DNA of 64,000 nucleotides, taken from the NCBI GenBank assembly GCA_946894095.1, contig OX335649.1, positions 16,572,001 through 16,636,000 on the forward strand, given 5' to 3'. The stretch comes from Incurvaria masculella. Lineage: Eukaryota; Arthropoda; Insecta; Lepidoptera; Incurvariidae. The position numbers were made by a program, and so were the translations under genes. The notes beneath the pieces are model-generated. The model was given only the letters and a program-made list of their open reading frames with translations, searched no databases and was not told the DNA's origin. Shown here piece by piece: positions 19,786 through 30,958 of this stretch. The number at the start of each line of letters is the position of its first letter. Position 1 is the stretch's first letter.

Positions 19786-20000
19786 TCTTCTTCTTCTTCA
19801 GCCTTTTGCTGTCCACTGCTGGACGCAGGCCTCCCCCAGACTTCTCCAAGTTGTGCGGTGTCCTGTTTTTCTTCGCCCTTTGTCACCTGCTGTCTGACGA
19901 ATATCGTCTGTCCGACGTGCTGGCGGTTTGCCGACGCTTCTTTTCCCTGTGTAGGGTCTCCACACCAAAACCTCAGTGCTCCACCTGTGGTCATCTCTGC
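19786..20000 (-). pseudogene. RTE-clade LINE, ORF2 C-terminal remnant, minus strand
   Basis: The minus strand encodes pieces of the RTE tail in shifting frames: PPARRTDDI, then TWRSLGEACVQQWTAKG and a stop. A CTTCTT microsatellite lies at the 3' side (left edge). It is frameshifted and dead. Confidence 0.7.
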
Positions 20001-20531
20001 GGAATACGTGACCTGCCCACTCAGTCAGTGACCTTGCTTGCGTATCAGCGAATTTGGCATTCGGTCGCGCAGTGAGATTTTAGTACATGCCACATTTTAA
20101 TTACTGGTACCATATTTCAAACCATTATCAGTCTGGCCGTGCATGTCTTGAGCCCGGGCACGACAATTCAACTCAAAAGGGTATATTGAGATAGTTTGGA
20201 CACGTAGAGCGATTGAGTGACAAAATATTGACAAAACAAATAAAAATCTAACTTTTAAATGTTCGGTTTTTTTTCTAGCAGTTGTTTTCAAAGTGAACTG
20301 CCAAATTTTGTACGTGGATTATCACCGGACTGACCATACGAAATGTTATTTAGTACGGACATAACCCGCGTATTAAAGTTATCCCGTCTACTCTGAATAC
20401 TGCCGTAGATGTTAAAGTTGATTACTTCACGTTTCTAAACGTAGTAGTTCCCCCCTTCTCTACAGGGCGACTTAAATCTACCAAATGGCAAACCAAAGTC
20501 AGATGAAATAATATAAAGACAGGATAAAAAA
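20001..20531. other. Spacer, nothing recognised
   Basis: No exon-like bias, splice pair or named repeat. Confidence 0.4.
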
Positions 20532-20809
20532 AACCGGCCAAGTGCGAGGACTCGCACACGAAGGGTTCCCAACCATCGTTCAAGATTTAACACAAAACAA
20601 TCAGGTTTTTTGTATGCATCCCTTTAATTTTTATTATTATTTTGCCTATTTGTTGTCATAGCGGCAAAATGAATACATACTCTGTAAACATTTCAACTGT
20701 CTACCTATTACGGTTCATGAGATACAGCCCTGTGACAGACGGACGGACGGACAGTGGAGGCTTAGTAATAGGGTTCCGTTTTCACCCTTTGGATACGGAA
20801 CCCTAAAAA
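20532..20809 (+). mobile_element. Repeat-R, first of a close direct pair
   Basis: Near-complete, from ACCGGCCAAGTGCGAGGAC to GGATACGGAACCCTAAAAAC. The next copy begins 130 bp later in the same orientation. Confidence 0.83.
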
Positions 20810-20938
20810 CATCCAAACGTTTTGGTAATAAATCTGATGGATGTGAGATCGGAGGCTCGCAAACTGACAGTGAGCATGGAAGGACGAGAGTAGAAACCGA
20901 AACACGTTCGTATGGGGGCGGCGTAGCCACGAGTTAGT

Positions 20939-21213
20939 AAAAAACCGGCTAAGTACTAGTCGGACTCGCACACGAAGGGTTCCGTACCATCGCAATAGAT
21001 TTAACACAAAACAATACGTTTTTTGTATGGGGCTCCCCATTTTTTGTTAGTTTTACCTATTTATTGTTATGGCGGAAAATAAATACACACTCTGAAAATT
21101 TCAGCTCCCTACCTATTACGGTTAATGAGATACAGCCCTGTGACAGACGGACGGGCGGACAGCGGAGGCTTAGTAATAGGGTTCCGTTGGCACCCTTTCG
21201 GTAGGGAACCCTA
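20939..21213 (+). mobile_element. Repeat-R, second of a close direct pair
   Basis: Near-complete, from ACCGGCTAAGTACTAGTCGG to GGTAGGGAACCCTAAAC. It differs from its neighbour at many sites, so the pair reflects two insertions or an old duplication. Confidence 0.83.
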
Positions 21214-21589
21214 AACATTACTAAAATTAGGAAAATTACACTGTTCGCTTACGAATTCGGGGCGCGCAACATCGAATGTTAGTTGCACTAAATAGCATCC
21301 TATGAAGTTCTTAGGTATTCTTACGTGTTTTTGGAACGCAAGAAAATCAGTAGTAGGCCAAATCGTTTGTTTTCTTATTCGAAATCGAATACTGAAGAGA
21401 AATACCAAACCTTCGATAAAGCTAGGAAAACCGAGGATTCAACACTCGCATAGCGGTCAAGACAATGAGAACTGCGTTGGTTCTGAATAAAATGAAGTGA
21501 AGAAAAAGAGAAGTGATTTATTTGGAATCTTAATCTAACCTAACGTACAGTTTTACGTAAAAATTCATCATCACCATGCCATCTGTTGC
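21214..21589. other. Spacer, no gene
   Basis: AT-rich. Overlapping short frames on both strands show no family resemblance. Confidence 0.4.
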
Positions 21590-21707
21590 CGAATGGTTCG
21601 GAATCCATGTACAACTGTAGATCTCGTTCCCCGGCTAGGGTTAAGCCGGCCCGGGTTGGTACCGTCGCATTGGATAAAATTGGTCGAAACGGCAAAAAAT
21701 AATTCTC
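21590..21707 (+). mobile_element. SINE-A, middle fragment
   Basis: Carries GGTTCGGAATCCATGTACAA, TTAAGCCGGCCCGGGTTGGT and TCGAAACGGCAA. Both ends are lost. Confidence 0.7.
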
Positions 21708-21834
21708 CGAAAAACTAATAAACTAGCTTCTGTGCGACAAAATCGGTGAATTATATGATATTATACTGTTATTTGTTTTGCCTCTATTTGAAAAAAAAAG
21801 TGTCTTATTTATTTACATCAAACCACTCACCGTT

Positions 21835-22132
21835 TTTAGGGTTTCCTACCCAAAGGGTGAACACGGAACCTTATTACTAAGCCTCCGCTGTCCGTCCGTC
21901 CGTGCGTCCGTCCGTCCGTCCGTAACAGGGCTGTATCTCATGAACCGTAATAGGTAGGCAGCTGAAATGTTCAAAGAGTGTGCATTTATTTTGCCGTTAT
22001 AACAACAAATAGGCAAAATAAATAAATAATAAACATTAAAAAAACATACATAAAACGTGATTTTTTGTGTTAAATCTTGTACGATGGCACAGAACCCTTC
22101 GTGTGCGAGTCCGACTCGCACTTGCCGGTTTT
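21835..22132 (-). mobile_element. Repeat-R copy, minus strand
   Basis: Near-complete, with an expanded CCGTCCGTCCGTCCGT run and CGAGTCCGACTCGCACTTGC at the right end. Confidence 0.82.
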
Positions 22133-22925
22133 TCGTAAATTCAGCCGATTGTGCCTCATTCCGTAAGGTAATGTTTTCTGCTGGGAAAATGAGATCGGGT
22201 CGAATATCTCTGGCAACAAGACTCCGCCCAGATGATGTCGAAGGCACCCACAGGGGAGCTCGTTAATGTCCGAACGACTCATTATCAGAATTTTAGAAGA
22301 GGAATTTCTGTAATTTTGAGTCCTTCCTTCCAATTTACCCTGCGAAAATTTCGATTTTGACGTAGGATTTAGATTAGACACCGAGTGAAACGGACATGGG
22401 GACTTGAATCGTCGACCAGAGCCTTTTTATCTTGATTTAAATGGTTTCAAAACTTAATTCAGACAATTTTCTCGATCTGAAAAAATATTTGATCACAAAC
22501 TAAAAAAGACAAACCAAAGAGTCTGAACTTTCGGTCGACACAAAAAGAACAGTCAAATGTTAACAATGTTTTGGTTAGGCAAAATATGTCTTCTACTATT
22601 GTTTAACAAATGTTCAATTGAATAAAGTTAAACTTTTAACACTATACATTTTTTGTTCGAATGGGGAGTGTATACTTTGGTCTGACTCTTCCTGTACCTG
22701 CATAGAGTGCTGTAACGTTGGAAAGTTATTTTAGTTGCGAAAATGAATACAGCTTTTCTTTCACATCTTCTGCACTCGAAATACAAATTCGATTCTCATT
22801 GATTTTTTCCTCCAATTCTCTATTGGCCTCATGGATTACTCGCTAGATTATGAGACCGCAGATTCACCCTGCGTAGACATTACATAAAGCAAAAAATCCA
22901 AATTCGGCGACACTGCTAACACAAG
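22133..22925. other. Spacer, no gene
   Basis: No recognisable gene or repeat; AT-rich throughout. Confidence 0.4.
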
Positions 22926-22929
22926 AGCT

Positions 22930-23125
22930 ACCTACATTAAGATTGTGGGATGCACTCCCTGCCGAGGTATTTCTCCCAAATTACAACCTAGGGTCGTTTA
23001 AACATGGTCTAGAGAAGCACCTGACCGGCCGACATAGTTTTGGCAGCGCTTGTAAAAGTTCGAAAGCCCATGGGCGCCGTCGGGCAGCTTTTGAAAGGGC
23101 CTCGCGTACGTCATACATAAAAACA
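22930..23125 (+). pseudogene. CR1-like LINE tail
   Basis: Encodes WDALPAEVFLPNYNLGSFKH and EKHLTGRHS followed by the KAHGRRRA element tail, matching the end of the 13240 remnant. Heavily 5'-truncated. Confidence 0.72.
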
Positions 23126-23799
23126 CTTCCCGATCAAAATTAGAATGAGCTTTGGAAATTTGTTCATTGTGTGGTTGTTGCTTTTACCATATTTTTCAAC
23201 GCTCATCTGAATGCGGCAGGGACTCAGACCAGCGCCCCACCAAGACTGGCTTACCGCGTAATTGTAGACCCAAGAATTGTAGGGTTCAAATTATACCCTT
23301 CCTGCATTTTTTGATAGAATTGATTAATATGGTTAAGTAACAGCAGAAAATTGCAGAAACGTTGCATTTAAGCATAGTATTGCATATTGCTAGAAGCTTT
23401 CTTGAGCATTACTTCTAGTTGTTAGCTTTCTAGCTCAACAGAATCGCTAAACGCCATGTTAGGGCCGAGCTGAGGGGCGGGGGCAAACTTGCAAACGCGA
23501 CACACGCCTAGGACGCAAATATACGGGTATTTTTTTACACGTGAAAGGAATTTCAAATTGAAGAGCTCCTCGTGTTCCGTGAACCCCTTCAAACACGCGT
23601 TACACAAAGAGGGTGGGCGTATGTACCCGGTACGTCTATACGGGCCGGTGTACACGTGTAGGGCTTACCGACTAGCTGTCAGCCGAGACTGTTATGTGGG
23701 TACGTGTGTTAGCTTTGGTAAACAAGTAACCTCCTGGCCTGGGTCTCGTTGAAATAGGATCCATTGTAGACCGTGCACTCGTAAGAAGAACCTCAAACA
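23126..23799. other. Spacer, no gene
   Basis: Moderate GC at 23430-23750. Open frames exist on both strands, but they overlap each other and match no family. Confidence 0.4.
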
Positions 23800-24043
23800 A
23801 CTATTCGTTACGAATGCGAGCTGTTCCATTGTTCAGATCCCATGTAAAACGGAAGTTCTCCTAACCCTACTAGATTAAGCCCGCCCGAGTTGGATGCAAT
23901 CCAACTCCATCCAGTTCAGTGTAGTCGTGCACATAAAGGGTAGGTCCTGGCATGGCACCTAATTCCTTCGGGAATGTGGTTTATTGGGCTAATATCATGG
24001 CGTTAGTTGTGTGGTATTAGCCATCCATGTCAGGTTGCTTAAA
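23800..24043 (+). mobile_element. SINE-A, 5' truncated
   Basis: Starts at CGTTACGAATGCGAGCTG and ends at CCATCCATGTCAGGTTGC. It has internal deletions in the body. Confidence 0.75.
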
Positions 24044-24400
24044 ACACCATTACTCATTCTCAACTATGTAGGTAATAACTAGCACTTTTGAATCATCGTC
24101 CATGGCTGGATGACATATGATGTGATCAAACACATTACATTACATTTTGTCAATTTTTGTTACTTTTATCTTGACGACAAGGAGTCCACACCATCACTCA
24201 TCAACTTGTATGAATTGTTTATTACATGCGCTGAGCACAAAGTTTCTTCGCTGGCATGCCAACCCGCTCCGTCCAGGACGGGTCCGCCTTTGAAATGGCA
24301 AACGCTGTCATCTAATTTCACGCATCTCGGCTCGTCCTTGTCTCATTATGCAGCTTCCACCTGTCCCTGTCTAATTAGCGCCAGGATCTGCCAAAACTCG
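24044..24400. other. Flank of the GC-rich promoter-like block
   Basis: Rising GC toward 24400. The rest is unique sequence, with no coding evidence for the plus-strand frame at 24110-24412. It may hold proximal regulatory DNA (inference). Confidence 0.35.
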
Positions 24401-24660
24401 CTAACTCGCTAACGCCGCGCCACCGCGAGATTAGGCCGTCCGCGTCGAGAGAACTGCGCAGCGGCCCGGCTGCTCCGCGGGACAAAGGATCCAGTTTCTG
24501 GCAACCTGAAATGGCGGGCCCAACTTGCAAACTTCGCCGGCCCGAGCGGAGCGCGCGAGTTGGTCGCGGTGTCGCGGGTCGGGAGTCAGTCGCCGCGCGG
24601 CCGTCGCGAGGAGCGGCCGCACGCTCGCCATGGACTGGGGCATCCGACGTAAGTCATCGG
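24401..24660 (+). promoter_or_regulatory. GC/CpG-rich promoter-like block with an ATG exon
   Basis: An abrupt GC/CpG-rich island in AT-rich surroundings. An arthropod initiator TCAGTC sits at 24586-24591. 42 bp downstream is ATG 24630 in a strong context (CGCCATGGACTGG). It opens a very short frame (MDWGIR) that runs into GACGTAAGT, a good splice donor at about 24650. This is what a first exon with a 5' UTR and a few codons looks like. No downstream coding exon was found, so the gene is unidentified; it could be an alternative afadin start or another gene. Confidence 0.4.
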
Positions 24661-25012
24661 CCACCCTGCGACTTGCGAACCCGCATCTGCATGCCCCGCC
24701 CGCCGCGCAAAGTTCACGCAACCGCCAAACCCGTTCCGCAAAGTCGAAACCGGCCCCCTCGGCCGTCCGCGATGCGCTCTCGGATAGTAAACAACAGCAT
24801 GTGTTGCGTTGCATGAAGTTGTCTCGTAGTTTGTTGCCCATGTAGTGTGACCTTTCCAGTAGTTATCGTGCCACTGTCGTTTTCGGCGAATCGTTTCGGC
24901 CGACTTTCGTCCGAGTTGCATGCTCTCTGGCTGCACTACCGGCCCCAATTCGCTCTCTCTGTAGCGAGATTGACCTAGCCTCATTCGTGCGCCTGTTCAT
25001 TGTTGAAAGTCC

Positions 25013-25052
25013 AGATTCAGTTTACTGGAAGCTGTATTCAGTTTTGGTTGTT
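25013..25052 (+). promoter_or_regulatory. Inr-DPE core promoter
   Basis: The arthropod initiator TTCAGTTT has its A at 25019. GGTTG at 25046-25050 is a full match to the DPE consensus RGWYV at +28 to +32, the exact spacing that TATA-less arthropod promoters require. A second TTCAGTTT lies at 25038-25045. It sits at the right edge of the GC-rich block. Confidence 0.55.
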
Positions 25053-25143
25053 TTGCGTACTGTGCTTAGTGGAGTTTTGATGTAGTTTCTGTGGACGTAA
25101 GGCGACATGGCTGCAGTGTCTCGGTAGACACAAAGGAGTACCG
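25019..25143 (+). other. Candidate 5' UTR exon
   Basis: Sequence between the initiator at 25019 and a strong donor, ACCG/GTGAGT, at 25143/25144. It contains a tiny upstream frame, ATG-GCT-GCA...TAG (25108-25128), and no long coding frame. It is best read as a non-coding first exon of a plus-strand transcript, either an internal afadin promoter or the next gene. RNA evidence is not available here. Confidence 0.4.
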
Positions 25144-26341
25144 GTGAGTCCCGTCGGAAATGTTCTCGATGCCCAACGAGGCGGTAAGGTAACGTTTTAA
25201 TGGTGCGTTCACGATGAACGTTTATGCATGTTTATTTCGTGTAATGTCTTCATAAAGTGTTTTCACCGGTTTGAGTCTTGCGGAGTTAAGGTATTTGCGG
25301 AGTGATATTGTCGCTACGCACTTGAAGTTAACATGAGCGGAGGTAAAACGTGAAATGATACTAAATAAAGAAGAATAGCCAATGGGCAACTAACAAGTTG
25401 ACAGTCGGAAATTACACTTTTGGCTTCGAAGTACAAGGGAATATCTCCATTTTTTACTTAGGACACCATTGAAGATCCTCACCTCTCTAAAGTTTAAACA
25501 GTTTATTTTAAACTGATTAACGAGGACGGCTCCGAATTCAATGTTTATGATGCGTCTGTTTAGTGCAAAACCGCTTCTATTCGCTCCACTGGAGATTCGA
25601 TTGTTTAGAGGAAGTTGGATACTTGCGGACTGCGCCTCGTTCCACTGGGATGTGTCTAGATTACCAAAGTTAGCGAAGTTATTTCAAAGTTTCAATATGC
25701 GGTTAGAATTTGTGCTGCTAAATTGGACTACGTATTATCTTACTCGACGTTTGGATTGAATATTTTCAGTTTTAATTAAGTTAATATAATCCTTTGTCGA
25801 ACTTTTAAAGTTATACATAGCTTAAGTATTATACCGTATCGACTTAATATATTTATAAACCGCCTATTTTAATCGTATGGGTATACAGTGCTATGGAATG
25901 TTTGCCTTGCAAATTCTTCAAATAAAACAATCTTATGTATAGTGGAAAACAGACCAAACTTACCACTTCCGGTTGAAAGTAAAAATTAACGATTTTTTTT
26001 AAGCTTGCCTAGGTTTTTTTCGTAAGGTTGCATATACAGTTGAATAATAGATGCTTTAAACAATTATTGTATTGATAGTCCCCCTTAGAAGTGTTACCAG
26101 AAGTCTGTTGAAATTTTGTCTGTTCATCTTTTGAGCCATATCCGGTAACTTTGCATGGTCTTTCGCCCACTACTTGTTCCATTTTCACAATAACAAATAG
26201 GTACATCATTAAAATCCCCCCAGGGATATCGAAGGAAAGTGCAGCTATGTTCATAACTCATAATAATAGCACAGAGAGAGAGTAACCGCAGACGAAAAGT
26301 TCTTCCCGCAACTCACATCAAATTAGCTAATGCTTTGTCAA
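25144..26341. other. AT-rich sequence after the promoter block
   Basis: Probable first intron of the transcript starting at 24.6 or 25.0 kb. No exon or repeat I can support. Confidence 0.4.
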
Positions 26342-26672
26342 AGCGATCAAGAAAGGAACAAAGAGACTATTACGGGCATCTAGTATCGAAGAACCGGAGT
26401 GGCGACAGAAACTCATCCGTGTAGCGATAGCGTAGTCACGTGATAATTCACTGAAGTTAGCGCCGGCCAGCCAGTTCGTTTACGAATTCGGGAAATGACG
26501 TCCTATGCAGTTCTTGCGTGTCGTTGGTACTCGAGAACATCAGGAGTAAGCGGATTCGTAAGTGAGCTGACTGGCCGGCGCTACTGTCAGTGTATGTTTA
26601 TCAGTAAAAAGTGGCTACGCTGCCGCTATACGGATGAATTTCGGTCACCGCTCCCTTCCTTTCTTACTCGAT
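26342..26672. mobile_element. MITE-9, foldback element
   Basis: Inverted arms pair CATCCGTGTAGCGATAGCGTAG with CATCCGTATAGCGGCAGCGTAG (the right arm, reversed), and TAGCGCCGGCCAGCCAG with TAGCGCCGGCCAGTCAG. Flanking AAGAAAGGAA blocks are also inverted. About 330 bp, no ORF, single copy in the window. Confidence 0.65.
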
Positions 26673-27177
26673 GACTAGAGGGGCTGCCGGCTCTCGCTTG
26701 TGCAAGGGTAAAGTGATCTTTGCTGCTATGCTTTTCTTGGCTATAAGGTTATGGTACATTAGCGTCAGTACAACTTTCATTGGAATATTCGTCGGTGCCC
26801 AAAACCAACTCAGGTTAATTGATAAAAATAAGCAGGCTGTACATAGACACACACCGCATAAAAATCGGGTGAGTTAAGGGTATTAAAGACAGAGAGAAAT
26901 ACGGACAGACAAGTAGTTAGTGAATAGACATTTCGAGCTGAACGTGAATCAATGGAAGCCTAGTTCACAATGGTATAGGGTGTAGGTGGAAGGAGGGACA
27001 GCTCATGCGGACGATGAAAAAGAATACAGTGAAGGGGTCGCCCTAAGTTTGGGTGCCCAGAGTGGTAGTAAACCACTGCAGATCCGAAAAGCCGACAATG
27101 CCTAGTACACATTGGCAGAGTTAGCGGTAGAGTAAGTAGGGCGAGGACTGAGTATCCCTCTCACTCTACCAATATAG
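26673..27177. other. Spacer before the minisatellite
   Basis: Unique sequence with no supported gene. Confidence 0.35.
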
Positions 27178-27775
27178 ACGCCATCGGTAGAGTAGAGTAA
27201 ATACTGAAAACGGTAGAGCAGAGTACATACTGAAAACGGTAGAGTAAAGTAAATACAAAAAATGTGGAGTAGAGTACATACTGAAAACGGTAGAGTAAAG
27301 TAAATACTAAAAATGTGGAGTAGAGTAGATACTGAAAACGGTAGAGTACATACTGAAAACGGTAGAGCAGAGTACATACTGAAAACGGTAGAGTAAAGTA
27401 AATACTAAAAATGTGGAGTAGAGTACATACTGAAAACGGTAGAGTACATACTGAAAACGGTAGAGCAGAGTACATACTGAAAACGGTAGAGTAAAGTAAA
27501 TACTAAAAATGTGGAGTAGAGTACATACTGAAAACGGTAGAGCAGAGTACATACTGAAAACGGTAGAGTAAAGTAAATACTAAAAATGTAGACTAGAGTA
27601 CATACTGAAAACGGTACAGTACATTCTGAAACCGGTAGACTACATACTGAAAACGGTTAAGTTGCCTACATACTGAAAACGGTAGAGTAAACTGCATACT
27701 GAAAACGGTAGAGTAGACTACATACTTAAAATGGTAGAGTAGAGTACATACTGAAAACGGTAGAGTAGAATTAGT
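27178..27775. repeat. Minisatellite, GGTAGAGTA-CATACTGAAAAC units
   Basis: About 600 bp built from short units of the form GGTAGAGTACATACTGAAAAC. They alternate with a variant, GGTAGAGTAAAGTAAATACT-AAAAATGTGGAG. A higher-order unit of about 75 to 120 bp, combining the two types, repeats several times in the centre and decays at the right edge. The minus-strand frames with FSVCTLL repeats are by-products of the array. Confidence 0.93.
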
Positions 27776-28075
27776 GGGGCAAAATAGTTAGCTAACTCTA
27801 CTAACGTGGACTAGACCGGTCGGATTGAACTTCAACCACCAGACGGAGAGCTCACGCGGAGCACGTTTACATACCCGACGCCTCCGCCGCCGAAGTCGGT
27901 CTAATGACCCGCCAGCGCGGAGCGTCACGGCGCGAACTTGCCCCAAATTAACTCGCCGCCGCCAGTCGCTTGTCTAAGGATTTGTTGAACCGGGTTTGGT
28001 TTCTAATCCACGGACAAGCTCCTCGCCGCGGAGTTTGCCGGGGCGTCGCGAGAAAACTGGCTCAGTCTGCCTGAT
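27776..28075. other. GC-rich unique island after the minisatellite
   Basis: 27830-28060 is markedly GC/CpG-rich (CGCCTCCGCCGCCGAAGTCGG, cut short here to CGCCTCCGCCGCCG). I found no reading frame with family resemblance and no splice pair. Candidate regulatory or conserved non-coding DNA (inference). Confidence 0.3.
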
Positions 28076-29326
28076 AGCAGTACTGCTATTATAGTTTGTT
28101 TTTTGTTTATTAATTAAAAGTAGTAATAACATGCGCAATTGATCTATTTAAAATATTACCGTTTCGCCCCGGCTTCGCACGGAAAAACTAATTTTAAACG
28201 AAAATTCAGACCATTTTAATTAATAATTAGTCTCTACACTGTTAAAAAGCACGCTATCTTTATTAATGTGTTACATTTTGTTTCTGACATGTGTTTTTGA
28301 CCTATTTGTTATTTAAGTTTTACTGTGTTTAATGTTGATATTTTATTGTTTTAATGTTATATTTGGATTTTACATGTTACAATTTTGACGAAGCCTATTT
28401 ATAGCGGACACTAATAGTATTTATTGTAATTTACGTATCTAAGTGCATGCAAAATATCCACATTTAATCAAAATGAAAGAGCACGAATGCGGTACGGTGA
28501 AGGAAAACATGTTATACATCCTGGCGTACGCCATATGCCTTGCTTATCATGAAAACAGAGAAGCCGGAGACCGAGAACCCCTAGGCCACGGAGGTTTTTT
28601 ATTTTGGGAATGTGTCGTTTATAAATCTGTCAAATAATATCGGGCCTATAATGCGCCCAAGCTATTGATCCGTCTGCAATTAGAGCTGACGCGCCGAGCG
28701 AGAGCCATTTCGAAGTCTAAATTCGATTTCGACTTTGCCACCGGCCAGACAGTGATCAACGTACTAAACTTTCATTCTTACTGAGTGAGCGGACACTACG
28801 AACATTGCTTTTGTTCGTTGAGGTGAGAATATTGTTTCTCAACTTGTCCAATACTGACCGAACAGTGACTAGGGGGACACGGCTAGATTGCGAGTTGACA
28901 ATTTGTTGTTCGAGACAGGTTTTCCTCCCTGGGGATAAACGCGGAGCGGTCTCGGCTTTCTGTGCCGTTAACATAGATCCATTGAGCTTCTTTTCGTCAC
29001 TATTTTCTCAAGAATATTTTGATATTTTGGTCCGTTTTCAGAAAAGAGTTGGATTTATTTTAGAAAAAAAAAAATATTGTCGTTTTTGCGCAAGATTTCG
29101 GTTTACTCACATGAGCGTACATTTTGTTTATATAAAATGAATTTTTCTTTAACTATTTTAAGTTGTTACTTATGTACTGAAATAACGAATGCAACAATTA
29201 ATCTTAAAATGTTGGTAGCTGTCCGCATATTAATGAAAATGTTATTGAGAATAATTTTGAATACTCAATGTAACGAAAACGAATATAAGTATGATTCAGC
29301 GATTACCATGGTAAATAACTAGTCGG
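28076..29326. other. AT-rich sequence with small repeat scraps
   Basis: Contains TTTCGCCCCGGCTTCGCACGG near 28163, an invertebrate repeat motif also present near 39953. A GGTGAAGGAAAACATG SINE-D-like scrap lies at 28496. A unique stretch runs from 28680 to 29000. No gene is supported. Confidence 0.4.
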
Positions 29327-29490
29327 GTGAACAGTCAAGTGAGTGATTTAATCTGAAGTTTAGTTCAATTTCGTGCCATGCTAACTTTCAAACAACGTGT
29401 TATTTGGCCAAGTAAATGAAAATTTACCAAATGTCATGGACCGGAATGGAACTAAACGTCAGATTTAATCACTCACTTGCATGTTCAGCA
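29327..29490. mobile_element. MITE-10, short TIR element
   Basis: Arms of about 70 bp. The left is GTGAACAGTCAAGTGAGTGA; the right, reversed, is CTGAACATGCAAGTGAGTGA. They close near a shared ATTTGGCCAAGTAAATG-type centre. No ORF. Confidence 0.72.
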
Positions 29491-30958
29491 GGTCAATTAA
29501 GTTACCATATGTAACCCCTCAGGTCAATCCAACTTTGGCCCGGTTGCACAACGATAGATCAAAGTTGCAATGTTTAATATCAACGTTTAATTTAAACACG
29601 CAACTTTTTGAGGAGGCACACAGCACCGGGAGATCGCCTTCATTGATTGATTTATTTTATTTATTCATATCATCCTTACACATATGCTTTACAATTATAT
29701 ACCAATTAGCTGAGGTATCCGGCTCCGCTCGGGTCAATGTCGTTTCGTACGGATGTCGGACTGAACCTTACATTACCATGAACCTTACATACCTTTAGGC
29801 GTGAAAACTTTCGCATTTATAATATTAGTATGGATTCGTAAAATGTAGATTTCTGTAATGGGGCCTCGGTGAGATACCTTTCTTTGATTTCCCCACATTG
29901 TGCGCCCTCGCGATGAGCCCCCAGCCGGTTTTCGGGAAACCTTCAATCTCCTGAAACCTCGCTACCTGCGGCGGCATCTAGATATTGAAATTCATTCATT
30001 TCCTTTGGAGATATTGCGCAGAACACAAGTTTAATTGAATTCGTTTTTCTCTTTTTTCTTAAAAGGGAAATCGAGGATGAAATTGCGAACGTGTGCGATT
30101 GAAATAAGTAAATTTAATACAGGTTTTTAGGTAAAACTTAGGTTAATCAGGTGTAGTTCGCAAAAGTAAAAAGTAGTTTATGTGTATTATGTGATTACTT
30201 TTACAATTATAATTACATGTTAGTAAATATAATCACGATAAATTATGTATTCGTTGTAAACGTTTTTCAGATAAATCTAATTACGAAATACATTAACTTA
30301 GAGTCAGCAACTACCTTCAACAACTTTCACCCGCGGGATAACCAAACGAAGACTACTAGGTACTAGAGACACTAGATATTGTATGAATCACTTCAACGTC
30401 TACTGCCGCTCATTCTGTCGTTGCTGCTACAACTACTACTATAACGAATACTACTAATATAATTTTAAAACAATCTGCTACTACGATAAACACTATTACT
30501 ACTAAAAACAAAGTGAAAGAAAGCGTTTCACTGAAACGGTAAAATGAAAGTGAGATTTTATGCTTCGGAAAGCTCATAACTCTGTGATATCTCATCTCGC
30601 AACAGCAGACAGCAGATCGGCATTTATGACCTTCTGCGTTCAACCGCGATTAACTATTTACGAGCGGTCGTTTGCCAAAAAAGCGTTCCTTTATCTGAAT
30701 CGTGTGGTCTTTCTTATGATGCCGCAGTGGTATTGTCAAAGCCGTCATTTAATAATTTCACTGGTGACATTTAAAAATCCTAGATTGCTGACAATCGTCA
30801 CCATTTTACAGTATCACTCACATTAGAGATTTCGTAATGTCGCATTAGTGAAATTATAGTGTTGCTGCTTTGACTATATCCCTGCAACACTATTTATCTC
30901 AACCTTAATGTCCGCGGGTAATATGTATGCTCTCAAACCGATGCCCTTCATCCAACAT
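29491..30958. other. Unique non-coding sequence
   Basis: AT-rich, with moderate-GC patches at 29870-29980 and 30300-30420. No exon-like frame or repeat could be supported. Confidence 0.4.

Noticed and set aside
20715..20930. Coding frames over GGACGG-rich stretches (also near 14970, 21846 and 36436)
   Set aside because: These are translations of Repeat-R copies and their simple repeats, not genes.
24431..24984. Overlapping minus-strand frames of 132-136 codons and plus-strand frames of about 100 codons
   Set aside because: All arise from the GC-rich block, which is poor in stops in every frame. None resembles a protein family.
27102..27552. Minus-strand repeat proteins with FSVCTLL units
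   Set aside because: By-products of the minisatellite. Three overlapping frames show the same pattern and there is no start or splice context.
27178..27775. CRISPR array
   Set aside because: Units are contiguous, with no unique spacers of constant length, and the genome is clearly eukaryotic.
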